Counted from the stretch's first letter, positions 16,901-25,251 are shown. The stretch is DNA of 32,145 nucleotides from Bacteroidales bacterium (GCA_017535125.1 JAFXUS010000001.1:1-32145); one strand, 5' to 3'. A program made the numbers and translations. The notes: generated by a model from the letters alone, not told the origin.

Positions 16901-16908
16901 TATATTTG
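16901..16908 (+). promoter_or_regulatory. Promoter -7 box for the lipoprotein-MATE operon
   Basis: TATATTTG matches TAnnTTTG exactly. No TTTG is found about 20 bp upstream. Transcription would begin near 16913, leaving about 19 nt before the ATG at 16932. Confidence 0.6.
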
Positions 16909-16931
16909 TATGTTTGAAATTTACCTGGCTT

Positions 16932-17495
16932 ATGATTCGGAGAATCCTTGTTGTCCTGGCCGCCGCCCTGCTGGTCTTCACGGGCTGCCGCCGCAACGCC
17001 CTCCCCAGCGTGGAAGGACGCGTCGTCGATGCCACCATCCATTCCATCACCCTCCTCACCGCCGCGGGCGATTCCGTGACCGTGAGCACGCTGGGCACGG
17101 ATCCGATGCACGTGCCGGGCGTGCTGTCCGGCGACGAAGTCCGCATCGGCTACGAGCTGCTCCCCGACGGGGAGACGATGCGGGCTTTGGTGCTGGACAT
17201 CACCACGCCGTCCGCCTACCGGCTGCTGCCGGGTATCTGGCGCGACTGCACGGGCGCCGACGAAGTGGGCCTCGTGCTGGCCGAGGACGGTTCCGCCCGC
17301 GCCGTGGGCCTGGGCGAGCTGCCGCTGCAGGACTGGTCGCTGGACGAGGAGAACCTCGTGCTCACCGCCGTGGAGCAGGAGGATCCCAAGGCGACCCGGA
17401 CGCTGCTCTTCGCCATCCAGAAGCTGGACGTGGATTCGCTGGTCGTGTTGCCTGCCGGCGGCGGTCCCGCGCTGGCCTTCTCGCGCGCTGAATAA
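16932..17495 (+). CDS. Lipocalin-like lipoprotein of unknown function
   Basis: The 187-residue protein has a lipoprotein signal peptide with the lipobox VFTGC, so Cys19 is the expected anchor. The mature part looks all-beta, with an N-terminal segment (SVEGRVVDATIHSITLLTAAGDSVTVS) like an OB or barrel strand pair. A second half, GIWRDCTG...GLVLAEDGSARAVG, resembles lipocalin-like domains common in Bacteroidales lipoproteins (GxW plus a Gly-rich strand). I cannot assign a ligand. A TTG at 16914 in the same frame would sit right at the predicted transcription start; the ATG at 16932 gives the better signal peptide. The MATE gene starts 9 bp after its stop, so the two are cotranscribed. Confidence 0.8.
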   Translation: MIRRILVVLAAALLVFTGCRRNALPSVEGRVVDATIHSITLLTAAGDSVTVSTLGTDPMHVPGVLSGDEVRIGYELLPDGETMRALVLDITTPSAYRLLPGIWRDCTGADEVGLVLAEDGSARAVGLGELPLQDWSLDEENLVLTAVEQEDPKATRTLLFAIQKLDVDSLVVLPAGGGPALAFSRAE

Positions 17496-17504
17496 CGCGC
17501 CCCG

Positions 17505-18890
17505 ATGGCAGGCCGCAAAGACGATTTGCTCGGCAAGCTCCGCGGAGGAGCGCCGATGAGCGGGGGTGAGCAGTTCAAGCTCACCCTCCTTCTTGCGTGG
17601 CCGTCCATCCTGGCGCAGCTCGCCATGTGCCTGATGAGCTACATCGACGCGGCCATGGTCGGGCGGCTCGGTTCCGCGCCCGCCGCGGCCATCGGGCTCG
17701 TCAGCTCCACTACCTGGATATTCGGCAGTTTCTGCTACGCCAACGCCTCCGGCTTCAGCGTCCAGATCGCCCACCGCTGCGGGGCGAAGGATTTCGCCGG
17801 AGCACGGCGTGCATTCCGCAACGGCATCCTTATCGCGCTGGCCATCAGCGCATTGCTCGCCCTGCTCGCCGTCGCCATCCACCGGGCGCTCCCCCACTGG
17901 CTCGGCGGCACGCCGGAAATTCTCGCGGACGCGTCCGCATACTTCCTAATCTACGCGCTCTTCCTGCCGCTGCTCCAGCTCGCCATTTTCTGCGAAGCGT
18001 CGCTGATCGCCAGCGGCAACGCGAAGGTGCCGGGCATCCTGAGCATCGCGATGTGCGTGCTGGACGTCATCTTCAACTACCTGCTCATCTTCGTGCTCGG
18101 CCTCGGCGTCAAGGGGGCCGCGCTCGGCACCGGACTCGCGACGGCCTGCGCCGGCGCCTTCCTGCTCTGGTACGCCGCTCGACGCAGCGAGGAGCTGCAC
18201 CAGCGACCCGAGCCCCGCGACGAGGCGGACCGGAAGCTCATCCGGCGGCAGGCCTTCGGCATCAGCTGGCCGCTGTGGATCCAGAACCTCATTTCCCGCG
18301 GCGCGTACATCGCCGCGACCGTACTCGTGGCGCCGCTCGGCACCATCGCCATCGCGGCGAATTCCTTCGCCATCATCGCCGAAGGCTTCTGCTACCTGCC
18401 CGGCTACGGCCTGGAGGATTCCGCCACCACGCTGGTGGGCCAGAGCCTGGGCGCCAAACGCCCCGACATGGCGAAACGCTTCGCCTGGATCACCATCGGC
18501 ACGGGCGCCGCGATGATGACCTTCCTGGCGGTACTGATGTGGATCTTCGTCCCGCAGATCATGGGCCTGCTGAGCCGGGATCCGGAGGTGATCGCGCTCG
18601 GCGCGCGCTGCCTGCGCATCGAGGCCTGGGCGGAGCTCTTCTACGCCGTCAGCATCGTGGCCTACGGCTGCTGCATCGGCGCGGGCGACACCCTGGTACC
18701 TTCCGCCATCAACCTGCTCAGCATGTGGGTGATACGGCTCGGGCTGGCGCTCTTCCTCATCCCGCGCTACGGCCTGGCGGGCTACTGGTTCGCGATGGCC
18801 ACGGAGCTCATCATCAAGGGCATCATTTTCGCGGCGCGCATCGCACGCGGCCGCTGGATGCGCACCCGCCTGACGACGGCTTCGGCCTGA
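17505..18890 (+). CDS. MATE family efflux transporter
   Basis: The 461-residue integral membrane protein shows the two-fold MATE architecture of twelve helices. The first repeat starts LAWPSILAQLAMCLMSYIDAAMVGRLG, the family's N-terminal signature. The second starts ISWPLWIQNLISRGAYI and contains LPGYGLEDSATTLVGQSLGAK, matching the conserved second-half motif. MATE proteins export drugs or metabolites using Na+ or H+ gradients. The length is typical. It is translated from an ATG 9 bp after the lipoprotein stop. The next gene, purA, has its own promoter overlapping this gene's stop region. The substrate cannot be predicted. Confidence 0.96.
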   Translation: MAGRKDDLLGKLRGGAPMSGGEQFKLTLLLAWPSILAQLAMCLMSYIDAAMVGRLGSAPAAAIGLVSSTTWIFGSFCYANASGFSVQIAHRCGAKDFAGARRAFRNGILIALAISALLALLAVAIHRALPHWLGGTPEILADASAYFLIYALFLPLLQLAIFCEASLIASGNAKVPGILSIAMCVLDVIFNYLLIFVLGLGVKGAALGTGLATACAGAFLLWYAARRSEELHQRPEPRDEADRKLIRRQAFGISWPLWIQNLISRGAYIAATVLVAPLGTIAIAANSFAIIAEGFCYLPGYGLEDSATTLVGQSLGAKRPDMAKRFAWITIGTGAAMMTFLAVLMWIFVPQIMGLLSRDPEVIALGARCLRIEAWAELFYAVSIVAYGCCIGAGDTLVPSAINLLSMWVIRLGLALFLIPRYGLAGYWFAMATELIIKGIIFAARIARGRWMRTRLTTASA

Positions 18891-18896
18891 TTAAAA

Positions 18897-18928
18897 TTTG
18901 GGCGTCTCGAAGATTCTTGCTATCTTTA
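18897..18928 (+). promoter_or_regulatory. purA promoter
   Basis: TTTG (18897-18900), a 20-bp spacer and TATCTTTA (18921-18928) match the consensus except for the last base. A leader of about 22 nt precedes the ATG at 18955. Confidence 0.65.
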
Positions 18929-18954
18929 AAGTTTGGAACGAAATTATTGTTGAT

Positions 18955-20220
18955 ATGAAGAAAATCGATGTCGTGCTCGGGCTCCAGTGGGGCGACGAAG
19001 GCAAAGGCAAGGTGGTCGATGTCCTGACCCCTGATTACAAGGTGATTGCTCGCTTCCAGGGCGGCCCCAACGCGGGTCATTCCCTGGTGTTCGACGGCAG
19101 CGGCTTCGTGCTGCACACCGTCCCTTCCGGCATTTTCCGCAAGGATTCGGTCAACGTGATCGGCAACGGCGTGGTCATCGACCCCGTCATCCTCATGGAC
19201 GAGATCCGCGCCATCGAGCAGAAGGCCGGCGACATCACCGACAAACTGCTCATCTCCAAGCGTGCCCACCTCATCCTCCCGACCCACCGCATGCTCGACG
19301 CGGCCTCCGAAGCCGCCAAGGGCAAGAGCAAGATCGGCTCGACGCTGAAGGGCATCGGCCCGACCTACATGGACAAGACCGGCCGCAACGGCCTCCGCAT
19401 CGGGGACATCCTCTCCCCCGAGTTCCAGGCGCGCTACGACGCCCTCAAGCAGAAGCATTTCGGGCTGCTCGCGCAGTACGATTTCCAATATGACATCACC
19501 GACTACGAGAAGCAGTGGATGCAGGCCGTCGCCGAATTGAAGCGCTTCTCCTTCATCGAGAGCGAGCTCGTCGTCAACGACTACCTCGCCAAGGACGTCC
19601 CGGTGCTCGCCGAGGGCGCCCAGGGCTCGATGCTGGACATCGACTTCGGCACCTATCCGTTCGTGACCTCGTCCAACACCATGACCGCCGGCGTCTGCAC
19701 GGGCCTCGGTGTGGCCCCGAACCGCGTGGGCAAGGTGATGGGCATCTTCAAGGCCTACTGCACCCGCGTGGGCAGCGGCCCCTTCCCGACCGAGCTCTTC
19801 GACGCGACGGGCGAAAGCCTGCGCCAGATCGGCCATGAGTTCGGCGCCACGACGGGCCGTCCGCGCCGCTGCGGCTGGCTCGACCTCGTCGCGCTGAAGT
19901 ACGCCGTGATGATGAACGGCGTGAGCGAGCTCATCATGATGAAGGCCGACGTCCTCAACACGTTCAAGACCATCAAGGTAGCCGTCGCCTACGAGATCGG
20001 CGGCAAGCGCATGGACTACTTCCCCTTCGAGAGCGGCGAGGAGGTGACTCCGGTTTACAAGGAGTTCCCCGGATGGAACTGCGACATCACCGGCGTGCGC
20101 AACTACGCCGACTTCCCGCAGCAGCTCAAGGACTACATCGCCTTCATCGAGGCGGAGACCGGCTGCCCGATCAAGATCATTTCCGTCGGCCCTGACCGCA
20201 AGGAGATTGTCCTCCGCTAG
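18955..20220 (+). CDS. purA: Adenylosuccinate synthetase
   Basis: PurA joins IMP and aspartate using GTP to make adenylosuccinate, the first committed step to AMP. The 421-residue protein has the N-terminal loop QWGDEGKGK (residues 11-19) with the catalytic Asp14, the GPNAGHS motif, the GIGPTYMDK stretch and C-terminal GRPRRCGWLD. The length is normal. The ATG at 18955 starts the conserved KIDVVLGLQWG directly, so in-frame starts further upstream are not used. It converges on purB, and the gap holds a long hairpin repeat. It belongs to a local purine cluster with purB, purC and purF. Confidence 0.98.
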   Translation: MKKIDVVLGLQWGDEGKGKVVDVLTPDYKVIARFQGGPNAGHSLVFDGSGFVLHTVPSGIFRKDSVNVIGNGVVIDPVILMDEIRAIEQKAGDITDKLLISKRAHLILPTHRMLDAASEAAKGKSKIGSTLKGIGPTYMDKTGRNGLRIGDILSPEFQARYDALKQKHFGLLAQYDFQYDITDYEKQWMQAVAELKRFSFIESELVVNDYLAKDVPVLAEGAQGSMLDIDFGTYPFVTSSNTMTAGVCTGLGVAPNRVGKVMGIFKAYCTRVGSGPFPTELFDATGESLRQIGHEFGATTGRPRRCGWLDLVALKYAVMMNGVSELIMMKADVLNTFKTIKVAVAYEIGGKRMDYFPFESGEEVTPVYKEFPGWNCDITGVRNYADFPQQLKDYIAFIEAETGCPIKIISVGPDRKEIVLR

Positions 20221-20230
20221 ATACGGCTGT

Positions 20231-20298
20231 CACGGCAACTGCCCCGCAAAAGCTGAAAACATACCATTCGGTAAAAGCTTTTGCGGGGCAGTTCCGTG
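20231..20298. repeat. Structured hairpin repeat, copy 1 of 3
   Basis: An 18-bp perfect stem, AACTGCCCCGCAAAAGCT (20237-20254) with its complement (20276-20293), is extended by CACGG/CCGTG across a one-base bulge. The 21-nt loop starts GAAAACATACC and contains a small ACC/GGT hairpin. It lies between the stops of the convergent genes purA and purB and may end both transcripts. Copies 2 and 3 are at 25072-25136 and 27528-27584. Confidence 0.85.
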
Positions 20299-20310
20299 TC
20301 CGGACGCCAG

Positions 20311-21606
20311 CTACAGGATGCCGACGCGCTTGAAGATGTAGTCGACGTTCTTGAAGTAGTAGTCCAGGGTGAAGCAGGCCTCCAGTTCGTCGGGGGTCAG
20401 CTGCGCCATCACGCCGGCGTCGGCGAGCAGCAGCGTCTTGTAGTCCAGGCCCTCGGACCAGGCCTTCATGGCAATGGGCTGCACGGTGTCGTAGGCCGTC
20501 TCGCGGGCGAGCCCCTTGCCGATCAGCGCGTTCATCACCCGCTGGGCGAAGATGACGCCGTTCGTGCGCCAGATGTTCTTGATCATGTTCTCCGGATAGA
20601 CCGTCAGGTTCTCCAGGATGCCCTTGAAGCGGGTCAGCATGTAGTCGAGCAGCTCCGTCGCATCCGGGAGGATGATGCGCTCGGTGGAGGAGTGGGAAAT
20701 GTCCCGCTCATGCCACAGGGCCACGTTCTCGCAGGAGGCGGACATGTAGCCGCGCATCACGCGGGCGCAGCCGCAGATGTTCTCGCTGCTGATCGGGTTG
20801 CGCTTGTGCGGCATGGCACTCGACCCCTTCTGGCCCTTGCGGAACGCCTCTTCGGCTTCGCGGACCTCGGTCCGCTGGAGGTTGCGCACCTCGAAGGCCA
20901 TCTGCTCCAGCGTGGAGGCGATGACGGCGAGGGTGGCGATATAGTAGGCGTGGCGGTCGCGCTGCAGCACCTGCGTGGAGATGTTGGCGGAGGCGATGCC
21001 CAGCTTGTCGCAGACGTAGTCCTGGATGAAGGGCGGAATGTTGGCGAAATTGCCCACGGCGCCGCTCATCTTGCCGGCCTCGACGCCCTTGCGGGCATAC
21101 TGGAAGCGGTCGATGTTGCGTTTCATTTCCTCGTACCAGAGGGCCCATTTCAGGCCGAAGCTCGTGATGTCGGCGTGGATGCCGTGCGTGCGGCCGATGC
21201 AGGGGGTGTCCTTGAATTCGAGCGCGCGCTTCTTCAGCACGGCGAGGAAGTCCTCGAGGTCCTGCAGGAGGATCTTGTCGGCCTGCTGGAGCAGGTAGCC
21301 GTTGGCCGTATCGACCACGTCCGTGGAAGTGAGGCCGTAGTGGACCCACTTGCGCTCTTCGCCGAGGCTCTCGCTGACGGCACGCGTGAAGGCAACCACG
21401 TCGTGGCGCGTCTGCTCCTCGATTTCGCGGATGCGGGACACTTCGAATTTCGCGTTGGCGCGGATCTTTTCGACGTCCCCGGCCGGGATGACGCCCAGCT
21501 TGCTCCAGGCTTCGCAGGAAAGGGTTTCGACTTCGAGGTAGGCGTTGAACTTGTTCTCCTCAGTCCAGACGTCCCTCATCACTTTTCTGGAATATCTTTC
21601 AATCAT
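20311..21606 (-). CDS. purB: Adenylosuccinate lyase
   Basis: PurB cleaves SAICAR to AICAR and adenylosuccinate to AMP, releasing fumarate. The 431-residue protein carries the GRTHGIHAD motif with His141, the general acid region. The fumarase-superfamily signature [11 protein letters not shown] (261-271) holds the catalytic serine loop. [11 protein letters not shown] (90-100) is the substrate-binding segment. The start at 21606 gives [14 protein letters not shown], the usual N-terminus. It lies downstream of purC on the same strand, separated by a 104-bp gap that folds into one long hairpin. Cotranscription is likely but that structure could attenuate it. Confidence 0.98.
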   Translation of the reverse strand: MIERYSRKVMRDVWTEENKFNAYLEVETLSCEAWSKLGVIPAGDVEKIRANAKFEVSRIREIEEQTRHDVVAFTRAVSESLGEERKWVHYGLTSTDVVDTANGYLLQQADKILLQDLEDFLAVLKKRALEFKDTPCIGRTHGIHADITSFGLKWALWYEEMKRNIDRFQYARKGVEAGKMSGAVGNFANIPPFIQDYVCDKLGIASANISTQVLQRDRHAYYIATLAVIASTLEQMAFEVRNLQRTEVREAEEAFRKGQKGSSAMPHKRNPISSENICGCARVMRGYMSASCENVALWHERDISHSSTERIILPDATELLDYMLTRFKGILENLTVYPENMIKNIWRTNGVIFAQRVMNALIGKGLARETAYDTVQPIAMKAWSEGLDYKTLLLADAGVMAQLTPDELEACFTLDYYFKNVDYIFKRVGIL

Positions 21607-21622
21607 ACTTGCTTATCTTGCC

Positions 21623-21707
21623 GACCGGCGGAGTCTTCCAGACGGGCGGACCGGAATTATTTTTCGGTTTCCGAAAAACCAATACCGGCTCCGCTTTTCC
21701 GCCGGTC
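21623..21707 (-). repeat. 85-nt long hairpin between purC and purB
   Basis: GACCGGCGGA (21623-21632) and TCCGCCGGTC (21698-21707) are perfect complements at the two ends of the gap. Inside, GCGG/CCGC and CCGG/CCGG segments pair imperfectly, and TTTTTCGG (21660-21667) pairs with CCGAAAAA (21671-21678) around a 3-nt tip. Nearly the whole gap folds as one stem. It may be a terminator-attenuator or an inserted palindromic element. Confidence 0.65.
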
Positions 21708-21710
21708 AGG

Positions 21711-22646
21711 TTATTTATTCAGGAATGCCTTGATGTTGTTTTCAATGCGGGCGGCGTCGCCGGGAGCGGGGACGAACTTGTCGCCGGTGATGTGTTCGTA
21801 GAGCTCGACGTAGCGGTCGGTGATGCCCGCGACGACCGCGTCGGTCATTTCCGGCACCTGCTGGCCGGCCTGACCCTGGAAGCCGCCGGCCATGAGCCAT
21901 TCGCGCACGAACTCCTTGGAGAGCTGCTTCTGGCGTTCGCCTTTCGCGAGGCGCTCCTCGTAACCTTCCGCGTAGAAGTAACGGGAGGAGTCGGGCGTGT
22001 GGATCTCGTCCATCAGCATGATCTTGCCGTCACGCTTGCCGAATTCGTATTTCGTGTCCACGAGGATCAGGCCCTTGCCGGCCGCGATCTGCGTGCCGCG
22101 GGCGAAGAGGGCGCGGGTGTAGGCCTCGAGCTGCTCGTAATCCTCGCGGGAGACGATGCCCTGGGCGATGATTTCCTCCTTGCTGATGTCCTCGTCGTGG
22201 CCCTCGGCGGCCTTGGTCGTCGGGGTGATGATGGGCTCGGCGAATTTCTGGTTCTCCACCATGCCGTCCGGCAGGGCGACACCGCAGAGCGTGCGCTTGC
22301 CGGCCTTGTATTCGCGCCAGGCGTGGCCGGTCAGGTAGCCGCGGATCACCATCTCCACCTTGAAAGGCTCGCAGCGCCAGCCGATCGTGGCCATCGGGTC
22401 CACCTCGGCGATCTTCCAGTTCGGGATGATGTCGGCCGTGGCATCGAGGAATTTGGAGGCTATCTGGTTGAGTACCTGTCCCTTGTAGGGAATACCCTTG
22501 GGGAGGACGACGTCGAACGCAGAGATGCGGTCGGTGGCGACCATGACAAGGTAATCGGATCCGATGCTGTACACGTCACGGACCTTGCCGACGTACTTGG
22601 CCAGCTGTCCGGGGAAATGAAAATCGGTGCTGAGGATGGCTTTCAT
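21711..22646 (-). CDS. purC: SAICAR synthase (phosphoribosylaminoimidazole-succinocarboxamide synthase)
   Basis: PurC condenses CAIR with aspartate using ATP to give SAICAR in IMP synthesis. The 311-residue protein has the nucleotide-binding start [10 protein letters not shown] (20-29), then [14 protein letters not shown], the conserved [16 protein letters not shown] and the C-terminal [13 protein letters not shown]. At about 310 residues it is the longer type also found in yeast and many Bacteroidetes, compared with about 240 in E. coli. It is divergent from purF with 76 bp between the starts, and purB follows it on the same strand. Confidence 0.98.
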   Translation of the reverse strand: MKAILSTDFHFPGQLAKYVGKVRDVYSIGSDYLVMVATDRISAFDVVLPKGIPYKGQVLNQIASKFLDATADIIPNWKIAEVDPMATIGWRCEPFKVEMVIRGYLTGHAWREYKAGKRTLCGVALPDGMVENQKFAEPIITPTTKAAEGHDEDISKEEIIAQGIVSREDYEQLEAYTRALFARGTQIAAGKGLILVDTKYEFGKRDGKIMLMDEIHTPDSSRYFYAEGYEERLAKGERQKQLSKEFVREWLMAGGFQGQAGQQVPEMTDAVVAGITDRYVELYEHITGDKFVPAPGDAARIENNIKAFLNK

Positions 22647-22710
22647 AATATTGTTCGAAATTGTGCCACGAAGTTACTTGTTTTTTCCCACTCCGTGAAA
22701 ATTTTTTTTC

Positions 22711-22718
22711 TATTTTTG
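22711..22718 (+). promoter_or_regulatory. purF -7 box, 4 nt before the start codon
   Basis: TATTTTTG is followed by TACT and then the ATG at 22723. If this box is used, transcription would start at the A of ATG and the mRNA would be leaderless. The -33 region is a T-run without a clear TTTG. Confidence 0.5.
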
Positions 22719-22722
22719 TACT

Positions 22723-24138
22723 ATGAATCCAATCCAGGAAAGCGGGCTTCACGAAGAGTGTGGAGTATTCGGCATCTATGGCGTCCCGGACGCCGCCAAT
22801 TTAGTGTATTACGGACTTCACGCCCTGCAGCACCGGGGGCAGGAAGGGTGCGGCATCGTCGCCTGCGGAGAAGACCGCGTGCTGCGCCGCGTCAAGGGAG
22901 AAGGCCTGGTGCACGAGATCTTCGATGAGGCGAAAATCGCCTCCCTGCCCGGTCAGATGGCCATCGGCCACGTGCGCTATTCCACCACGGGCGGCAGCAG
23001 CATCGAGAACGTCCAGCCTTTCCTCTTCCACCACAACACGGGCGACTTCGCCCTCGCGCATAACGGCAACCTCGTGAATTCCGCGCAGCTGCGCCGCTAC
23101 CTGGAGGACCGCGGCAGCCTGTTCCAGTCTTCCTCGGACAGCGAGATCCTGGCCCACTTGATCCGCAAGGACAACAAGGAACGCCACCGCCCGCGCATCT
23201 TCGCCATCCGCGAAGCGCTCAATATGATCGAAGGCGCCTTCGCCTTCCTCATCATGACGCAGAACCGCATCTACGCCTGCCGCGACAAACACGGCCTCCG
23301 GCCGCTGTCGATCGGCCGCCTGGGCGACGGCTACGTGGTCAGCAGCGAGACCTGCGCCTTCGATACCATCGGCGCGCAGTTCCTCCGGGACGTCGCGCCC
23401 GGCGAGATCGTCACCATCGACCACCACGGCATCCGCAGCAATCATTACTCCGAATTCCAGCACCACTTCATGTGTGCGATGGAATACATCTACTTCTCCC
23501 GCCCGGACAGCAATATCGAGGGCACCAACGTCCACGCGTTCCGCAAACTCACGGGGCGTCTGCTCTTCGAGGAAGCCCCGGCCGAGGCGGACATCGTCGT
23601 GGGCGTGCCCGACAGCAGCCTGAGCGCCGCGATGGGCTTCGCTGAGGCCAGCGGACTTCCTTACGAGATGGGCCTGATCAAGAACAAATATGTCGGCCGC
23701 ACCTTCATCCAGCCCTCGCAGGCCATGCGCGAGAAGGGCGTGCGGATGAAGCTGTCCGCCGTCAAGACCATCGTGGAGGGCAAGCGCGTCGTGCTGATCG
23801 ACGACTCCGTGGTGCGGGGTACGACCTCGCGCCGCATCGTCGCCATGCTCCGCGAAGCGGGCGCCACGGAGGTGCACCTGCGCATCGCCAGCCCGCCCAT
23901 CACCAGCCCCTGCTTCTACGGCGTGGACATGTCCACCTACGACGAGCTGATGTGCGCCCACAAGTCGCTGCCCGAGGTGAAACAGATCCTGGGCGTGGAT
24001 TCGCTCGCCTTCCTCTCGCAGGAAGCGCTCTTCAAGGCCGGCAAACGCGAGGAGCTCTGCCTCGCCTGCTTCACCGGCGACTACCCGACCTACCTCTACC
24101 AGCGCATCGAGGAGGCCAACAAAGACGAAAAGAACTGA
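22723..24138 (+). CDS. purF: Amidophosphoribosyltransferase
   Basis: PurF makes phosphoribosylamine from PRPP and glutamine, the first step of purine synthesis. The 471-residue protein has a 12-residue propeptide followed by Cys13 in EECGVFGIYG, the N-terminal nucleophile after processing. The glutaminase domain continues with HVRYSTTGGS and LAHNGNLVN. The phosphoribosyltransferase half holds the PRPP loop VLIDDSVVRGTT (357-368). Cysteines in SPCFYG and ELCLACFTGDYP fit the Bacillus-type 4Fe-4S ligands. The start is fixed by the propeptide length. The radical SAM gene follows by 4 bp. Confidence 0.98.
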   Translation: MNPIQESGLHEECGVFGIYGVPDAANLVYYGLHALQHRGQEGCGIVACGEDRVLRRVKGEGLVHEIFDEAKIASLPGQMAIGHVRYSTTGGSSIENVQPFLFHHNTGDFALAHNGNLVNSAQLRRYLEDRGSLFQSSSDSEILAHLIRKDNKERHRPRIFAIREALNMIEGAFAFLIMTQNRIYACRDKHGLRPLSIGRLGDGYVVSSETCAFDTIGAQFLRDVAPGEIVTIDHHGIRSNHYSEFQHHFMCAMEYIYFSRPDSNIEGTNVHAFRKLTGRLLFEEAPAEADIVVGVPDSSLSAAMGFAEASGLPYEMGLIKNKYVGRTFIQPSQAMREKGVRMKLSAVKTIVEGKRVVLIDDSVVRGTTSRRIVAMLREAGATEVHLRIASPPITSPCFYGVDMSTYDELMCAHKSLPEVKQILGVDSLAFLSQEALFKAGKREELCLACFTGDYPTYLYQRIEEANKDEKN

Positions 24139-24142
24139 CGCC

Positions 24143-24898
24143 ATGATGCGGGAAGAAACGGTTTTCGGTCCGATCCACAGCCGCCGGCTGGGGTCTTCGC
24201 TCGGCATCAACCTGCTGCCGCAGAAGGGCAAGTTCTGCAATTTCGACTGCATTTACTGCGAGTGCGGCTGGAACAAGGACGGGCGCGACGACAAGGTCCT
24301 GCCCACCGCCGCCCAGGTGCGCTCGGCGCTAGAGGACAAGCTTTGCACCTGCATGCTGGAGGGTACGCCCATCGACTCCATCACCTTCTCGGGTGATGGG
24401 GAACCGACCCTGAATCCGGAATTCCCGCACATCATCGACGACACGCTCCGCCTGCGCGACGCCTTTTATCCGAATGCCAAGGTCTCCGTGCTCTCCAACG
24501 CCACGCGCGTCCACGTGCCGGAGGTCGCGGCGGCGCTGAAGCGGGTGGACAATCCCATCCTGAAGATCGACGCGCCGACAGACGAGCTGGTGGCGAAGAT
24601 CAATCATCCCGCGCCGGGCTATTCCCTCTCGCGCGTGATCGAGGGCCTGCGCGGCTTTGACGGCGATTTCGTGCTGCAGACGATGTTCCTGCGCAGCCCG
24701 GACTTCGACTCCGCCAGCCCGGAGGTCCTGAACGGCTGGATGGACATCGTGCGGGAGCTGAAGCCCCGCAAAATCATGGTCTATACCATCGACCGCCCCA
24801 CGCCCGCTTCCGGTCTGGAGAAATTCTCGGTCGACGAAATGCGCGCCCTCGTCCGGCCGCTGCTCGACGAAGGCTTCAATATCGACATCAAAGGCTGA
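24143..24898 (+). CDS. Radical SAM protein, COG0731 (tRNA-wyosine-synthase-like) family
   Basis: The 251-residue protein has FGPIHSRRLGSSLGINLLP near its start and a radical SAM cluster motif with Cys32, Cys36 and Cys39 (KFCNFDCIYC, CX3CX2C). A SAM-binding TFSGDGEPTLNP segment follows. This layout matches the bacterial COG0731 Fe-S oxidoreductases, which are often annotated after archaeal TYW1 although bacteria lack wyosine; the true bacterial role is not known to me. Two adjacent ATGs (24143 and 24146) are possible starts. It begins 4 bp after purF and is probably cotranscribed with it. The coupling to purine synthesis is suggestive only. Two strong hairpins lie about 45 bp downstream. Confidence 0.9.
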   Translation: MMREETVFGPIHSRRLGSSLGINLLPQKGKFCNFDCIYCECGWNKDGRDDKVLPTAAQVRSALEDKLCTCMLEGTPIDSITFSGDGEPTLNPEFPHIIDDTLRLRDAFYPNAKVSVLSNATRVHVPEVAAALKRVDNPILKIDAPTDELVAKINHPAPGYSLSRVIEGLRGFDGDFVLQTMFLRSPDFDSASPEVLNGWMDIVRELKPRKIMVYTIDRPTPASGLEKFSVDEMRALVRPLLDEGFNIDIKG

Positions 24899-24942
24899 TA
24901 CGCCCCCGCGGCCCCCGCGGCCGTCACGGCATCCGCACCAAG

Positions 24943-24979
24943 TGCGCTTTGTGTCCCCAAAAATGGGACACAAAGCGCA
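24943..24979. terminator. Sister hairpin A (probable terminator of purF-radical SAM)
   Basis: TGCGCTTTGTGTCCC (24943-24957) pairs perfectly with 24965-24979 around a 7-nt loop, then TTTTA follows. It shares the TTGTGTCCC/GGGACACAA core with hairpin B 16 bp downstream. The 353-bp gap from 24899 to 25251 holds these two hairpins, repeat copy 2 and a promoter, with no gene seen. Confidence 0.7.
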
Positions 24980-24995
24980 TTTTACCCGGGTTTTT

Positions 24996-25030
24996 GCTCC
25001 TTGTGTCCCAGTTTTAGGGACACAAGGAGC
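24996..25030. repeat. Sister hairpin B
   Basis: GCTCCTTGTGTCCC (24996-25009) pairs perfectly with 25017-25030 around a 7-nt loop. The inner nine pairs equal those of hairpin A while the outer pairs differ. TTTTT precedes it rather than follows it on the plus strand. Confidence 0.7.
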
Positions 25031-25071
25031 AGTACCAGCCGGAAACAGCAGATCTGACGACGGCCGGCGAC

Positions 25072-25136
25072 GGAACTGCCCCGCTGGAAAGCTGAAAACA
25101 TACCATCCGGTAAAAGCTTTCCGGCAGGGCAGTTCC
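25072..25136. repeat. Structured hairpin repeat, copy 2 of 3 (variant stem)
   Basis: The 22-nt arms at 25072-25093 and 25115-25136 pair with one wobble and one mismatch. The stem sequence differs from copies 1 and 3 (CTGGAAAGCT instead of CAAAAGCT) on both sides, so pairing is kept. The 21-nt loop differs from copy 1 at one base. Confidence 0.85.
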
Positions 25137-25195
25137 GCCACCGGCGGGGCTGGGAGGCCGATTTAGAAAAATATGTAAATTTTCAACAAAAATAT

Positions 25196-25225
25196 ATTGT
25201 TTTTCAATAAATATTTATATCTTTG
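25196..25225 (+). promoter_or_regulatory. Promoter of the NfeD-flotillin operon
   Basis: TATCTTTG (25218-25225) is a perfect -7 box, with ATTG (25196-25199) 18 bp upstream. The region is AT-rich. The ATG at 25252 lies 26 bp downstream. Confidence 0.7.
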
Positions 25226-25251
25226 CAGAAACAAAACACAAAACTAGCCTT

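Noticed and set aside
18890..24140. Purine riboswitch or PurR-type box controlling the pur genes
   Set aside because: I found no recognisable purine riboswitch core or repeated operator in the purA, purC or purF upstream regions.
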